From: Magnetospirillum sp. UT-4
Lineage (GTDB): Bacteria; Pseudomonadota; Alphaproteobacteria; Rhodospirillales; Magnetospirillaceae
Direction: 5' to 3'
DNA length: 64,000 nucleotides
NCBI RefSeq assembly: GCF_902729435.1
Contig: NZ_LR746521.1
Span: 149,011-213,010, forward strand
In this document: positions 40,956 through 49,590 of the stretch, in pieces
How positions within the stretch are numbered: position 1 is the first letter of the stretch
Layout of the letters: every line of letters starts with the position of its first letter
Notes under the pieces: model-generated
Database searches by the model: none
What the model was told of the DNA's origin: nothing
The model's input: the letters and a program-made list of their open reading frames with translations, nothing else
Translations under genes and position numbers: made by a program

Positions 40956-41456
40956 TCAAGCCGCAGCGCCGCCCGACTGGCGCATCAGGTAGCGCCGCGT
41001 GATGTCGGGGATGGCGTCGGCCAGCCAGTCGGCGATCTCCTCCTTCTCCTCGGCCATTTCCTCGAACATGGTGGCCATCTCGGCCTCGCCGCCCACCTGG
41101 CAGGCGGTGGCGAGGGCGCGGAAATTGGCGATTTCCCATTCCTCGTAGGCCAGGGTGGTGGTGGCCTGCTTGACCACCTCGTCATCGGCGGCGCCGGCCA
41201 TCATCGCCTGGGCGCGGCCGGCGAAGCGGGTGACGGCGTCCTTGATCAGCGACTTGTCCGCCCCCATGGCGTCCAGGGCGTCGTCCAGGCGGTCCTCCTG
41301 GTCGCGGCTCAGGGTCAGCTGTTCCTCCAGCTTGGCCTTGAGTTCGGGGTACTCGTCGAGGCGGCTCACCTGGCGTTCCAGGTTGTCGATGGACGCGCGC
41401 TCCATGGCATGGGCGTCGCGCAGCCAGTCGATGAGGATATCCTTGGTTCCGGGCAT
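40956..41456 (-). CDS. Ferritin-like DUF892 (YciF-type) protein
   Basis: A 166-residue four-helix bundle protein of the YciE/YciF family. [42 protein letters not shown] and [16 protein letters not shown] contain the paired Glu/His/Asp residues that form a di-metal site in the ferritin superfamily. The family is associated with stress; the reaction is not established. AGGAGATCT precedes the ATG at 41456, which decides the start. It is divergent from fbp. Confidence 0.85.
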   Translation of the reverse strand: MPGTKDILIDWLRDAHAMERASIDNLERQVSRLDEYPELKAKLEEQLTLSRDQEDRLDDALDAMGADKSLIKDAVTRFAGRAQAMMAGAADDEVVKQATTTLAYEEWEIANFRALATACQVGGEAEMATMFEEMAEEKEEIADWLADAIPDITRRYLMRQSGGAAA

Positions 41457-41634
41457 GGGAGATCTCCTGAAGCTGTCCTGCAAGGATGAGCAACACCCGA
41501 GGCGGGCGGCGCGTTCCCCCAGGGGCGGAATCGGGCGGCCGGCGGCGCACGGCGATTGCATCGGGAAGAAGAGTGGGCTACCACTTGGCGCCAAAGCGCG
41601 GGCGCGCAACAAAGACCAATCCCCAGGGGGAACG

Positions 41635-42639
41635 ATGTACAGACGGACGACTCTTTCGCACAACCTGCTGGACGAACAGCGCCGTCTCGGCGGGTCCGGC
41701 TCCTTCACCGCCCTGATGACCGACATCCTGACCGCCTGCAAGATGGTGGCGCACGAGGTCAACCAGGGCGCCCTGGTCGGCAATCTCGGCGTGGCCGGCA
41801 GCGAGAACGTGCAGGGCGAGGAGCAGAAGAAGCTCGACGTCCTCGCCAACGACATCTTCCTGCACATGAACGCGCTGGGCGGCAACTATGCCGGCATGGC
41901 GTCCGAAGAGCTTGAGGACGTCCACGCGGTCAAGGGGTCGGCCGACGGCCGCTACCTGCTGCTGTTCGATCCGCTCGACGGCTCGTCCAACATCGACATC
42001 AACATCTCGGTGGGTTCGATCTTCTCGATCCTGCGCCTGCCCGACGGTGCCAGCCCCAATTCGGCCGATGCCTTCCTGCAGCCGGGCGTCAAGCAGGTCG
42101 CCGCCGGCTACGCCCTCTACGGCTCATCGACCATGCTGGTGCTGACCACCGGCAATGGCGTCCACGGCTACACCCTGAACCGCGACGTCGGCATGTTCTT
42201 CCTCACCCACAGGAACATGACCGTTCCCGCCGACACCAAGGAATTCGCCATCAACGCCTCGCGCATGCGGTTCTGGGAGCCGCCGGTGCGGCGCTACGTG
42301 GACGAGTGCCTGGCCGGCAAGGAAGGCCCGCGCGGCAAGGACTTCAACATGCGCTGGGTGGCCTCGATGGTGGCGGAAGTCCACCGCATCCTGGTCCGCG
42401 GCGGCGTCTTCATGTACCCCGCCGATGCCGAGAACAAGGCCAAGGGCGGCAAGCTGCGCCTGATGTACGAGGCCAACCCGATGGCCTTCATCATCGAGCA
42501 GGCGGGCGGCATGGCCACCACCGGCACCCAGCGGATCATGGAACTGCAGCCCACCGGCCTGCACCAGCGGGTGCCGGTGATCCTGGGCTCGCGCAACGAG
42601 GTCGAGCGCATCGTCCAGTATCACGGCGACAAGAAGTAA
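41635..42639 (+). CDS. fbp: Fructose-1,6-bisphosphatase class I
   Basis: A 334-residue cytosolic enzyme hydrolysing fructose-1,6-bisphosphate in gluconeogenesis or the Calvin cycle. Seen: the metal-binding [20 protein letters not shown], the EELEDV acidic site, the YGSSTMLV region, and the phosphate site [20 protein letters not shown]. The length is that of class I enzymes. CCAGGGGG lies just upstream of the ATG at 41635. A strong terminator follows. No other Calvin-cycle gene is adjacent. Confidence 0.96.
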   Translation: MYRRTTLSHNLLDEQRRLGGSGSFTALMTDILTACKMVAHEVNQGALVGNLGVAGSENVQGEEQKKLDVLANDIFLHMNALGGNYAGMASEELEDVHAVKGSADGRYLLLFDPLDGSSNIDINISVGSIFSILRLPDGASPNSADAFLQPGVKQVAAGYALYGSSTMLVLTTGNGVHGYTLNRDVGMFFLTHRNMTVPADTKEFAINASRMRFWEPPVRRYVDECLAGKEGPRGKDFNMRWVASMVAEVHRILVRGGVFMYPADAENKAKGGKLRLMYEANPMAFIIEQAGGMATTGTQRIMELQPTGLHQRVPVILGSRNEVERIVQYHGDKK

Positions 42640-42661
42640 GGTTCCCCGGTTCCGGGTGGCG

Positions 42662-42691
42662 ACGGCGGGAAGGTTTCTTCCCGCCGTTTTC
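42662..42691 (+). terminator. Rho-independent terminator of fbp
   Basis: A 10-bp stem ACGGCGGGAA/TTCCCGCCGT (42662-42671 with 42678-42687), loop GGTTTC, then TTTTCGTTT. Confidence 0.92.
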
Positions 42692-42699
42692 GTTTGGTC

Positions 42700-43035
42700 T
42701 CAGCGCCCGGTCAGCGATCCCAGCGGCACGAACCCCATGGTCGCGCCCTGGAACACCTTGAAGGTCTTGGTGCCGCCGCCCGCCGCGAATTCCTGGTAGG
42801 CGGTCTCCAGCGCGGCGCGGCAGGCGGTGCGCTGGGCCGCCTCGTCCAGCGGGGTGAGCGCCGGAATGTCGAGCAGGTCGTGGAAGCGCTTCAGGATGTG
42901 CAGGCGGCTGACGCTGACCACCTTCTGATCGAAGGGCAGGCCCAGCGCCTGGAAGAAGTCCTCGGCGGTGGACAGCTGGCCCAGGCCGTGCAGGAAGCTG
43001 CCTTCGGCGGGCTTGCACAGGGACGGGGTGCACAT
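42700..43035 (-). CDS. nifW: Nitrogenase-stabilising/protective protein NifW
   Basis: A 111-residue protein thought to help protect nitrogenase MoFe protein from oxygen or to aid its maturation. The family core is clear: LSTAEDFFQALGLPFDQKVV followed by SRLHILKRFHDLL and, near the end, FKVFQGATMGFVPL. Length is normal. It starts 12 bp after nifV and is the last gene of the scaffold-nifV-nifW operon, whose sigma-54 promoter and NifA site lie upstream of the first gene. It converges with fbp. Confidence 0.93.
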   Translation of the reverse strand: MCTPSLCKPAEGSFLHGLGQLSTAEDFFQALGLPFDQKVVSVSRLHILKRFHDLLDIPALTPLDEAAQRTACRAALETAYQEFAAGGGTKTFKVFQGATMGFVPLGSLTGR

Positions 43036-43047
43036 GGGCAGGTCCTT

Positions 43048-44184
43048 TCAGTTGAGGGAGGCGGTGGCGGGCAGGCCGCCCGCCTCGGCCAGGAACAGCA
43101 GCAATTCGGTGGGCGAGGGCGAGCGCTTGGTCGCCAGGGCATGGGCGCGCACCCGGGCCAGCACCTTGCGGGCCTCGGGCACGCCGGGATGCAGGCCCAG
43201 CTCGCCATAGGCGTGCAGCACCGAGGTCAGGCCGGAATGTTTGCCCAGCACCACGGTGTGGCGGCGCCCCAGCTCGCCGGGATCGAGGGCTTCGTAGTTG
43301 CGGCGGTCGCGCAGCAGGCCCGAGACGTGGATGCCGCTTTCGTGGGTGAAGATGGCGTCGCCGACGATGCTCTTGTTGACCGGCACCGGCCGGCCCGAGG
43401 CCGCCGCCACCAGCCGCGACACCTCGGCCAGGCTGGTCTTGGCCACGCCGGTGTCGATGCCGTGCAGATGGTCGAGGGCCACCACAACCTCTTCCAGCGG
43501 CGCGTTGCCGGCGCGCTCGCCCAGGCCGTTGACGGTGGTGGAGACGTGGGTCGCCCCGCCCTTGACCGCCGCCAGGGAATTGGCGGTGGCGAGGCCGAGG
43601 TCGTCGTGGGCGTGCATCTCCAGCTCGATGGCGGTGACGGCGCGCAAGCGGCGGAACAGGTCGTGGACCGCGAACGGCTCCATGATCCCCAAGGTGTCGG
43701 CGAAGCGGAAGCGCCGGGCTCCTGCGGCCTCGCAGGCGCCCAGCACCTCGACCAGGAAGGCGGGATCGGCGCGCGACGAATCCTCGCCGCCCACCGCCAC
43801 CTCGAGGCCGGCATGGCGGGCGCGGCCGACCATGGTGCGGATGTGGGCCAGCGCCCAGGCGCGGTCGCGGCCCAGCTTCTTGGCCAGCTGCTGGTCCGAG
43901 ACCGGGATCGACAGGTTGACCATGCCGAGGCCGCAGGTCAGCGCCGCCGCCAGGTCGTCCTCGCGCATGCGGCACCAGGCGATCAGGCGGGACCGGAGCC
44001 CCAGCGCGGCGACGGCACGGATGGAGGCGCATTCCTCCTCGCCCATGGCCGGGATGCCGATCTCCATCTCGGGCACGCCGGCCAGATCGAGGGCGCGGGC
44101 GATGGCCAGCTTCTCGTCGAGGCGGAAAGCCACCCCGGCAGTCTGCTCGCCGTCGCGCAGGGTCGTGTCGTTGACGACGACCAT
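43048..44184 (-). CDS. nifV: Homocitrate synthase NifV
   Basis: A 378-residue enzyme condensing acetyl-CoA and 2-oxoglutarate to (R)-homocitrate, the organic ligand of FeMo-co. It is a DRE-TIM metallolyase: [16 protein letters not shown] (metal Asp and catalytic Arg), [16 protein letters not shown] (metal histidines), [12 protein letters not shown] and [12 protein letters not shown]. Length suits NifV (about 380) and lacks a leucine-type regulatory domain. The ATG at 44184 was chosen for the AGGGGA ahead of it and because the protein's first strand ([12 protein letters not shown]) begins there. It lies ten bases after the IscA-type gene. Confidence 0.95.
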   Translation of the reverse strand: MVVVNDTTLRDGEQTAGVAFRLDEKLAIARALDLAGVPEMEIGIPAMGEEECASIRAVAALGLRSRLIAWCRMREDDLAAALTCGLGMVNLSIPVSDQQLAKKLGRDRAWALAHIRTMVGRARHAGLEVAVGGEDSSRADPAFLVEVLGACEAAGARRFRFADTLGIMEPFAVHDLFRRLRAVTAIELEMHAHDDLGLATANSLAAVKGGATHVSTTVNGLGERAGNAPLEEVVVALDHLHGIDTGVAKTSLAEVSRLVAAASGRPVPVNKSIVGDAIFTHESGIHVSGLLRDRRNYEALDPGELGRRHTVVLGKHSGLTSVLHAYGELGLHPGVPEARKVLARVRAHALATKRSPSPTELLLFLAEAGGLPATASLN

Positions 44185-44194
44185 GGATTTTCCC

Positions 44195-44518
44195 CTAGCA
44201 GCTCTTGGACGAGCAGGAGCAGCCACCCTCGCGCTTCGCCGGGGCATTGGGGTTCTCGAAGGTGAAGCCCGAGGAACTGCCCGATTCGACGTAATCCATC
44301 ACCGCTCCGTTCAGCCACATCACCGAGCCGGGATCGACGAAGACCTTGAGGCCGTCGAATTCGAGCACCTCATCATCGGATTGCGGCTCGGGCTCCAGGC
44401 CCAGGCTGTAGGACAGGCCCGAACAGCCGCCGGCGGCGACCATGATGCGCAGGCCCTGGATCTCGTCCTCGCGGACGCTCTTGACGGCGGCGACGGCACG
44501 GTCGGTGACGGTAAGCAT
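44195..44518 (-). CDS. nif-associated IscA/HesB-type Fe-S carrier protein
   Basis: A 107-residue A-type Fe-S carrier. [15 protein letters not shown] starts the domain; the conserved Cys are in [13 protein letters not shown] and the C-terminal [10 protein letters not shown]. The usual GCGCG tail of IscA is here a CSCSSKSC variant. It probably delivers clusters during nitrogenase maturation, as the family member in nif clusters of Azotobacter does. GGGAGG before the ATG at 44518 decides the start. It is first in the operon with nifV and nifW, directly behind the NifA-controlled promoter. Confidence 0.9.
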   Translation of the reverse strand: MLTVTDRAVAAVKSVREDEIQGLRIMVAAGGCSGLSYSLGLEPEPQSDDEVLEFDGLKVFVDPGSVMWLNGAVMDYVESGSSSGFTFENPNAPAKREGGCSCSSKSC

Positions 44519-44554
44519 GGCAACCTCCCTGACGGAAACGACATCCATCACGAA

Positions 44555-44569
44555 GCAAAGCCGGTGCCA
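44555..44569 (-). promoter_or_regulatory. Sigma-54 promoter of the iscA-nifV-nifW operon
   Basis: On the minus strand TGGCAC-CGGCT-TTGCT matches the -24/-12 consensus exactly and lies 36 bp before the first start codon. Confidence 0.92.
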
Positions 44570-44621
44570 AGTTGCCAAGGAATTGAAAAGGCGAGATTCC
44601 TCTGCCGACAGGGGCGCTCCT

Positions 44622-44637
44622 TGTCGGTTTTGCGACA
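44622..44637 (-). promoter_or_regulatory. NifA upstream activator site
   Basis: TGT-CGGTTTTGCG-ACA is a perfect TGT-N10-ACA NifA site, about 53 bp upstream of the -24 element of the iscA-nifVW promoter. Confidence 0.88.
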
Positions 44638-44706
44638 CGACACTTGACGACAGGGCGCAGTAAGGACCAATGCTTGCGGGTGCCCGGTGCCAAGGGGAGG
44701 GGCGAG

Positions 44707-45741
44707 ATGGCGACGATCAGGGATGCCCGTGCCGGGGTCGAACCGGGCCTGCGCTTCGCCATGCTGATGCCCCCGGGCGGCGGCGTCACCGAGCTGGGCT
44801 GGCACGAGATCGACGAGTGGCGCCCGGAGCGCGGCTTCCTGTGGGTTCACCTCGAACGCGACGATCCCGCCGCCCAGGCCTGGCTCAACGGCCGCGCCGG
44901 CCTTGACCGGCTGGTGGCGCTGGCCCTGATGGCCGACGAATCGCGGCCGCGGGTCGAGGCGGTGGACGACGACCTGATGATCGTGCTGCGCGGCGTCAAC
45001 CGCTGCGCCACCGAGACCGAGACCTGCGCCGAGGCGGAGCTGGTGCCGCTGCACATCTGGGCCGAGGCCGGGCGTGTCATCACCCTGCGCGACAAGGCCC
45101 ATTCGCTGGAGGCGCTGCACGATCTCCGCATGCAGATGCTGACCGGCAAAGGGCCGCGCAGCACCGGCGCCCTGCTGGCGCGCATTGCCGACAAGGTGGT
45201 GGATCACCTGGGCGACCTGACCTCGGCGCTGGAGGAGGAGCTGTCCGAGCTGGAGGAGACGGTGGGCAGTTCCGGCCCCGGCTCCGAGGTGCGCGGCGCC
45301 GTCACCGACCTGCGCCGGCGCATCGTCACCCTGCGGCGCTACCTGCTGCCCCAGCGCGATGCCCTGTTCAAGCTGCGCCAGGACGACGCCACCTGGCTCA
45401 ACCACGACGCCAAGCTGAACCTGCGCGAGGTCAGCGAGCGCCTGGGCCTGCACCTGGACGACCTCGACGAAATGCGCCAGCGGGCGACGCTGCTGCACGA
45501 GGAAATGGATTCCAAGGTCGCCGAGCAGACCAGCCGCAACACCTTCGTGCTGTCCATCGTCACCGTGCTGATGCTGCCGGCCACCTTCGTCACCGGCTTC
45601 TTCGGCATGAACACCGGCGATCTGCCGTTCAACGGCGCGGTGTCGCACGGAACCTGGTTCGCAGCCCTGCTGATCCTGGCGGCGGCGGCGGGGACCGGCC
45701 TGGCGGTGGGCCTGTTCCTGCGGCGGAAATCGTCGGACTGA
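44707..45741 (+). CDS. zntB: CorA/ZntB-family divalent metal transporter
   Basis: A 344-residue membrane protein of the CorA superfamily. A long cytoplasmic funnel (LWVHLERDDPAAQAWL, LPLHIWAEAGRVITLR) and a long helix (about 190-280) lead to two C-terminal TM helices. The pore signature FFGMNTGDLPF follows TM1 (VLMLPATFVTGFFGMN), which is the ZntB-type continuation after GMN. ZntB members carry Zn2+, probably with protons; the metal here is inferred. The ATG at 44707 follows a GGGGAGGGGCGAG. It is divergent from the nif operon and followed by the G-rich repeat array. Confidence 0.88.
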   Translation: MATIRDARAGVEPGLRFAMLMPPGGGVTELGWHEIDEWRPERGFLWVHLERDDPAAQAWLNGRAGLDRLVALALMADESRPRVEAVDDDLMIVLRGVNRCATETETCAEAELVPLHIWAEAGRVITLRDKAHSLEALHDLRMQMLTGKGPRSTGALLARIADKVVDHLGDLTSALEEELSELEETVGSSGPGSEVRGAVTDLRRRIVTLRRYLLPQRDALFKLRQDDATWLNHDAKLNLREVSERLGLHLDDLDEMRQRATLLHEEMDSKVAEQTSRNTFVLSIVTVLMLPATFVTGFFGMNTGDLPFNGAVSHGTWFAALLILAAAAGTGLAVGLFLRRKSSD

Positions 45742-45746
45742 AATCT

Positions 45747-46320
45747 CCCTCCCCCCTTGCGGGGGAGGGTTGGGGTGGGGGGCGAACCGCGTCGGCGCCG
45801 TCGCGGAACTCACCCCGCCCCCAACCCCTCCCCATCAAGGGGAGGGGAGAAGAAAGGAAATCTCCCTCCCCATCAAGGGGAGGGGAGAAGAAAGAAAAGT
45901 TCCCTCCTCCCTTGCGGGGGAGGGTTGGGGTGGGGGGGGGGGAACCGCGTCGGCGCCGTCGCGGATCTCACCCCGCCCCCAACCCCTCCCCATCAAGGGG
46001 AGGGGAGAAGAAAGAAAAGCTCCCTCCCCCCTTGCGGGGGAGGGTTGGGGTGGGGGGGGAACCGCGTCGGCGGTGTCGCGGATCTCACCCCGCCCCCAAC
46101 CCCTCCCCATCAAGGGGAGGGGAGAAGAAAGGAAAGCTCCCTCCCCATCAAGGGGAGGGGAGAAGAAAGAAAAGCTCCCTCCCCCCTTGCGGGGGAGGGT
46201 TGGGGTGGGGGGCGAACCGCGTCGGCGCCGTCGCGGAATTCACCCCGCCCCCGACCCCTCCCCATCAAGGGGAGGGGAGAAGAAAGGAAAGCTCCCTCCC
46301 CGTCAAGGGGAGGGGAGATC
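45747..46320. repeat. Higher-order tandem array of G/C-rich repeats with quadruplex-capable runs
   Basis: Four copies of a block containing TTGCGGGGGAGGGTTGGGG, then CGAACCGCGTCGGCG, then a CACCCCGCCCCCAACCCC inverted arm and CATCAAGGGGAGGGGAGAAG, start at about 45747, 45901, 46021 and 46176. The G-runs start at 45761, 45916, 46036 and 46191, so periods are 155, 120 and 155 bp. The longer periods include an extra 35-bp TCCCTCCCCATCAAGGGG unit. It is non-coding, fills the whole zntB-nifQ gap, and ends three bases before the nifQ stop. Confidence 0.88.
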
Positions 46321-46322
46321 CA

Positions 46323-46928
46323 TCACACCGGCCGTACTTCCGCGGGGTGGGAGTGGCCCAGCAGGCTGGCGCCGTCCTCGGTGCCGAAGCAGACGCGGAA
46401 GTCGTCGCATTGCTCGCACACCGGCGACTTGCAGATGACGATGTTCTCGGCCTGGCAGAGCTGGCGGTAGAAGAACTTCTTCCACTTCATGTCGCCGAAA
46501 TTGGCTTCGGCCAGGGGGGCGAAGTGGCGCCGCATCAGCTGGCCGAGATCGCCGCGGCTGGACAGGCCCAGGTCCTGCCACAGATGGTTGGGCTCCAGCG
46601 AGCGCCGCGCGATGATGTGGGCCAGCCAGGCTTCCTCCACCGAGCCGCAGCTGCCGTTGGCGATCAGCAGCGAGCGCAGATCGGGCTCCTCGATGGCCTG
46701 GGCCGCCATGCCGTCCTCGTCGGGATCGAGGCCGGCGAGCAGGCCGGGGGCGTGGGGAAAATAGCGTCCGGCCACCGCCGCCAGGCATTCCGCCGACAGG
46801 CCCAGCGCCACCGCCGGCGGTCGCAGCGGATCGGCGATGGCCACCGCCAGGGCGCAGGCGAAGACGTGGCGGTCGAAGGGATCGCCGTAGCCGCCGGCCA
46901 CCAGCCAGCGATAGGTCTCGATCGCCAT
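46323..46928 (-). CDS. nifQ: Nitrogenase Mo-donor protein NifQ
   Basis: A 201-residue protein that delivers molybdenum for FeMo-co synthesis, probably through a Mo-Fe-S cluster. The C-terminal family signature is visible: WKKFFYRQLC, ENIVICKSPVCEQCDDFRVCFG, giving the C-x7-8-C-x4-C-x2-C-x5-C cysteine set. The N-terminal part is helical. GGAGGAGG in front of the ATG at 46928 decides the start; the longer upstream frame overlaps fdxB. It is the last gene of the nifENX-DUF269-fdxB-nifQ operon. The stop is immediately followed by the G-rich repeat array. Confidence 0.93.
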   Translation of the reverse strand: MAIETYRWLVAGGYGDPFDRHVFACALAVAIADPLRPPAVALGLSAECLAAVAGRYFPHAPGLLAGLDPDEDGMAAQAIEEPDLRSLLIANGSCGSVEEAWLAHIIARRSLEPNHLWQDLGLSSRGDLGQLMRRHFAPLAEANFGDMKWKKFFYRQLCQAENIVICKSPVCEQCDDFRVCFGTEDGASLLGHSHPAEVRPV

Positions 46929-46953
46929 GTCCTCCTCCCTCGTTCTTATTCGT

Positions 46954-47253
46954 TCAGGCGGCCAGCGCCTCGTGCTTCTGGGCGTTGGTGCCGCAAACGG
47001 CGTTGCACGACGAGCAGCCGATGCAGTTGCCGGCATTGTCGATGGTCATCACCTTGCGCTCGATCTCGCCGTCGTCATCGTCGAACGGGTCGCACATGTC
47101 GCCGTCCTCGTTGGTGCCCATGAGCTTGAGCACGCCCATGGTGCAGACCTTGTAGCAGCGGCCGCAGCCGATGCAGAGCTCCTGGTCGATGGCGGTGAGG
47201 TATTTGGGCGTCCACGGGGTGCCGTTGCGGGTGGTGAAGGTGACGAAGGACAT
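46954..47253 (-). CDS. fdxB: nif-specific ferredoxin III (FdxB)
   Basis: A 99-residue 2[4Fe-4S] ferredoxin. Cluster motifs are CIGCGRCYKVC at about 27-37 and CIGCSSCNAVCGTNAQ at about 77-87, with an acidic insert between them (DPFDDDDGE). The start TFTTRNGTPWTPKYL is typical for the ferredoxin found in nif clusters. It probably donates electrons during cofactor synthesis or to nitrogenase. It lies between the DUF269 gene and nifQ, the usual order in alphaproteobacteria. Confidence 0.93.
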   Translation of the reverse strand: MSFVTFTTRNGTPWTPKYLTAIDQELCIGCGRCYKVCTMGVLKLMGTNEDGDMCDPFDDDDGEIERKVMTIDNAGNCIGCSSCNAVCGTNAQKHEALAA

Positions 47254-47280
47254 GGGCTTTCTCCTGGGGGTCGAACGGGG

Positions 47281-47748
47281 TCAGGCGGCGGCGACGTCGG
47301 GGAACTTGCGGATGGCGGCGATTCCTTCCTCCACCAGCTTCAGCGCCTTCTTCTCCATCTCGGCGAAGGTCTCGTAGCCGAAACGGTGCAGCTCGCGGAC
47401 ATGGGTGTTCACCGCCACCAGCCGGCCGGCGATGATGACGATGCGGCCCCAGCCCTCGTGGTGGACCTTCATGATCGGCGCGGCGTTGGCCCCGGTCTCC
47501 TTCTCGATCATCCAGCACACCGCCATGTAGATCTGCTCCAGGCGCATCAGGATGTCGGGATCGGGATCGCCGAACATGGGCATCTCGCGCTTCTGCGCCT
47601 TGGTGACGATGAACGGGGCCAGCAGCTCCTCGTCGCTGTCGTTGTCCATGGCGCCCGAGCGGTCCTCCGCCCGCATCAGCATCAGCAGGGACTGGAAGAA
47701 GGGGCCGGCCAGGGCTTCGCGGTCGGAATCGGTCATGTCGAGCGGCAT
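47281..47748 (-). CDS. NifX-associated nitrogen fixation protein (DUF269)
   Basis: A 155-residue protein of the small family found directly after nifX in most nif clusters. PFFQSLLMLMRAEDRSG, DLEQIYMAVCWMIEKETGA-type sequence and HHEGWGRIVIIAGRLVAVN are recognisable. Its function is unknown but tied to FeMo-co assembly. The ATG at 47748 lies two bases after the nifX stop; an in-frame ATG four codons later (MTDSDREAL) is also possible. Confidence 0.9.
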   Translation of the reverse strand: MPLDMTDSDREALAGPFFQSLLMLMRAEDRSGAMDNDSDEELLAPFIVTKAQKREMPMFGDPDPDILMRLEQIYMAVCWMIEKETGANAAPIMKVHHEGWGRIVIIAGRLVAVNTHVRELHRFGYETFAEMEKKALKLVEEGIAAIRKFPDVAAA

Positions 47749-47750
47749 GG

Positions 47751-48170
47751 TCAGTCCTCGTCGTCGATGAAGCGTTCGGGGCCGGCCTCGGCGTCGCGCA
47801 CCACCTTGCGCAGCCACGGCGGCGGATTGGTCTTCAGCATGGTGCGGACCCGGTCGATCACGGTCTGGATCGGCTCGTCCTCGGGCAGCTTGATGGGGTG
47901 CACGCGGGCGCGCACCACGCGCGCCGCGGCGGGGCCGCCGATGGCCCGCACGAACAGCAGGGCGGTGCCCTCCAGGGCGCCGATCTTCGAGGCCAGGCGG
48001 TCGTCGCCGTCCTCCTGGTGCTTGCCTTCCTCCTGGCTCACGTTGTCGAACTGGACGGCTTCCAGGAAGGTGTGGCCGTCGGGGCCGACGTCGTAGAACA
48101 TGAAGGTCTTGGCGCTGGCGAAATGGGCATCGACCCGCTGGCGGTCCTGGGTGGCAAAGGCTACGCGCAT
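47751..48170 (-). CDS. nifX: FeMo-co/NifB-co carrier protein NifX
   Basis: A 139-residue member of the NifX/NafY/NifB-C-terminal family, which binds NifB-co and the VK-cluster and passes them to NifEN. MRVAFATQDRQRVDAHFASA is the conserved start with the metallocluster-binding histidine region; ALLFVRAIGGPAAARVV is the second conserved strand-helix. AAAGGAGG before the ATG at 48170 is a very strong ribosome site. It lies 49 bp after nifN and two bases before the DUF269 gene. Confidence 0.92.
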   Translation of the reverse strand: MRVAFATQDRQRVDAHFASAKTFMFYDVGPDGHTFLEAVQFDNVSQEEGKHQEDGDDRLASKIGALEGTALLFVRAIGGPAAARVVRARVHPIKLPEDEPIQTVIDRVRTMLKTNPPPWLRKVVRDAEAGPERFIDDED

Positions 48171-48219
48171 ATGTCCTCCTTTCACGGGCCGGTCCGGCCC
48201 CGGGCTGTCCGCATCCGGC

Positions 48220-49587
48220 TCAACCAACCGCAATCGCCGGGTCGCCATGGCTGTGCTCCGTATGGGTGCAGGCATCGTGGCCGTGGGACGGCCGCTCCAT
48301 CAGGATGTTGCCGAGGGTGAAGATCAGGTCGCGGGTGCCGCGGTAGCCCAGGGTGGTCTGGTGCGCCGCGCCGAGGCGGTCGAACACCGGGAAGCCGGCG
48401 CGGTGATGGGCCAGGCCGAGGCGGCCGGCGATCAGGCGGCCATTGGAATTGGCGATGATCAGGTCGGCGCCGCCGGCCTCCAGGATCTGGTCTTCCAGGT
48501 CCTCGAAATCGCCGATCACCGCCCGCTCGCAGGGCAGGTCCGAGAGGTGGGGCGAGGGCAGGGCCGAGACCGCGGCGACGATCTCGGCGCCCAGCTCGGC
48601 CGCCAGCTTGGCGTAGGTCCACAGGAACGAGGGCTCGCCGGCGATGGCCAGATGGCGGCCGGCGAAATAGAAATGGCCGTCCAGCATGGCATCCACCAGC
48701 TGCGAGCGCTGGCGCCGGTACTTGGCGGGAACCGGGATGGCGGCGGCGGTGGACAGCGCCACCATCAGGCGATCGACCGCCTCGAGCCCGGTCAGGCGGT
48801 CCAGCACCAGATAGGGCACGCCGGTGCGGGCATGCAGCTTCTCGGCCGAGATGCGCATGTGCTCGCCCACCGCGATGGTGAGCATGGCGCGGCCCATGCC
48901 GCGGACCTCCTCCAGGGTGGTGCCGCCCAGGGTGGTGGGGACGTAGGCGTCGGGGACGTGGCCGTCGAGCGAGCCGGACAGGTCGGGCAGGATTACCGGC
49001 TCGAGGCCGAAATCCTCGATGATCTCCTTCAGCGCCTCGATGTCGCCGGGGGTCAGGTGGCAGCCGGCCAGCACGTTGACGCGCTTCAGGGGCGCCGCGC
49101 CCTTGGGCGGCTCGACCAGGGCGTCGATCATGGCGCCCACCGCCTTGCCCCAGCCGGTCTCCAGCGAACCGTCGAAATCGGGGGCCGAGCAGAACACCAC
49201 CTTGGTGTCGGCCAAAGCGGCGTTGCCGGCCATGATCAGCTTGAGGTCGCCCTTCATGTCCTCGCCGCGGGTCTCGGTCAGCGCGGTGGAGACCAGGCCG
49301 ATGATCTTCGGCTTGGCCCGTTTGACGATGTTGACCAGCGCCTGCTCGACCTGGTCCGAGCCGCCCAGGATGGTCGAGACCTCGTTCATGGCGGTGGTCT
49401 GCAGCGGGATCGCCTCGCGGAAGTGGCGCACCATCATCACCAGGGCGAAGGCGGTGCAGCCCTGCGAACCGTGGAACAGCGGCAGGCTGCCCTCCATGCC
49501 CATGAAGGCCATGGCGGCGCCCAGCGGCGCGCTGGTCTTCAGCGGGCTGGTGGAAAGCGGCTTGTTGTGGTTGATGACCAGCGCCAT
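48220..49587 (-). CDS. nifN: FeMo-co scaffold subunit NifN
   Basis: A 455-residue NifK-like subunit of the NifE2N2 scaffold where FeMo-co is finished. Family features: STSPLKTSAPLGAAMAFMG, LFHGSQGCTAFALVMMVRHFREAIP with a cluster Cys, STILGGSDQVEQAL, and LVSTALTETRGEDMKGD. Length is normal. The tail is His-rich (HDACTHTEHSHGD). It starts three bases after nifE and lies upstream of nifX. Confidence 0.95.
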   Translation of the reverse strand: MALVINHNKPLSTSPLKTSAPLGAAMAFMGMEGSLPLFHGSQGCTAFALVMMVRHFREAIPLQTTAMNEVSTILGGSDQVEQALVNIVKRAKPKIIGLVSTALTETRGEDMKGDLKLIMAGNAALADTKVVFCSAPDFDGSLETGWGKAVGAMIDALVEPPKGAAPLKRVNVLAGCHLTPGDIEALKEIIEDFGLEPVILPDLSGSLDGHVPDAYVPTTLGGTTLEEVRGMGRAMLTIAVGEHMRISAEKLHARTGVPYLVLDRLTGLEAVDRLMVALSTAAAIPVPAKYRRQRSQLVDAMLDGHFYFAGRHLAIAGEPSFLWTYAKLAAELGAEIVAAVSALPSPHLSDLPCERAVIGDFEDLEDQILEAGGADLIIANSNGRLIAGRLGLAHHRAGFPVFDRLGAAHQTTLGYRGTRDLIFTLGNILMERPSHGHDACTHTEHSHGDPAIAVG

Positions 49588-49590
49588 GGT

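Noticed and set aside
45747-46320. CRISPR array or coding Pro/Gly-rich protein
   Set aside because: All parts of the unit are repeated, so no spacers exist. The open frames through it are caused by the repeat and give Gly/Arg/Pro-rich shadows in both directions.
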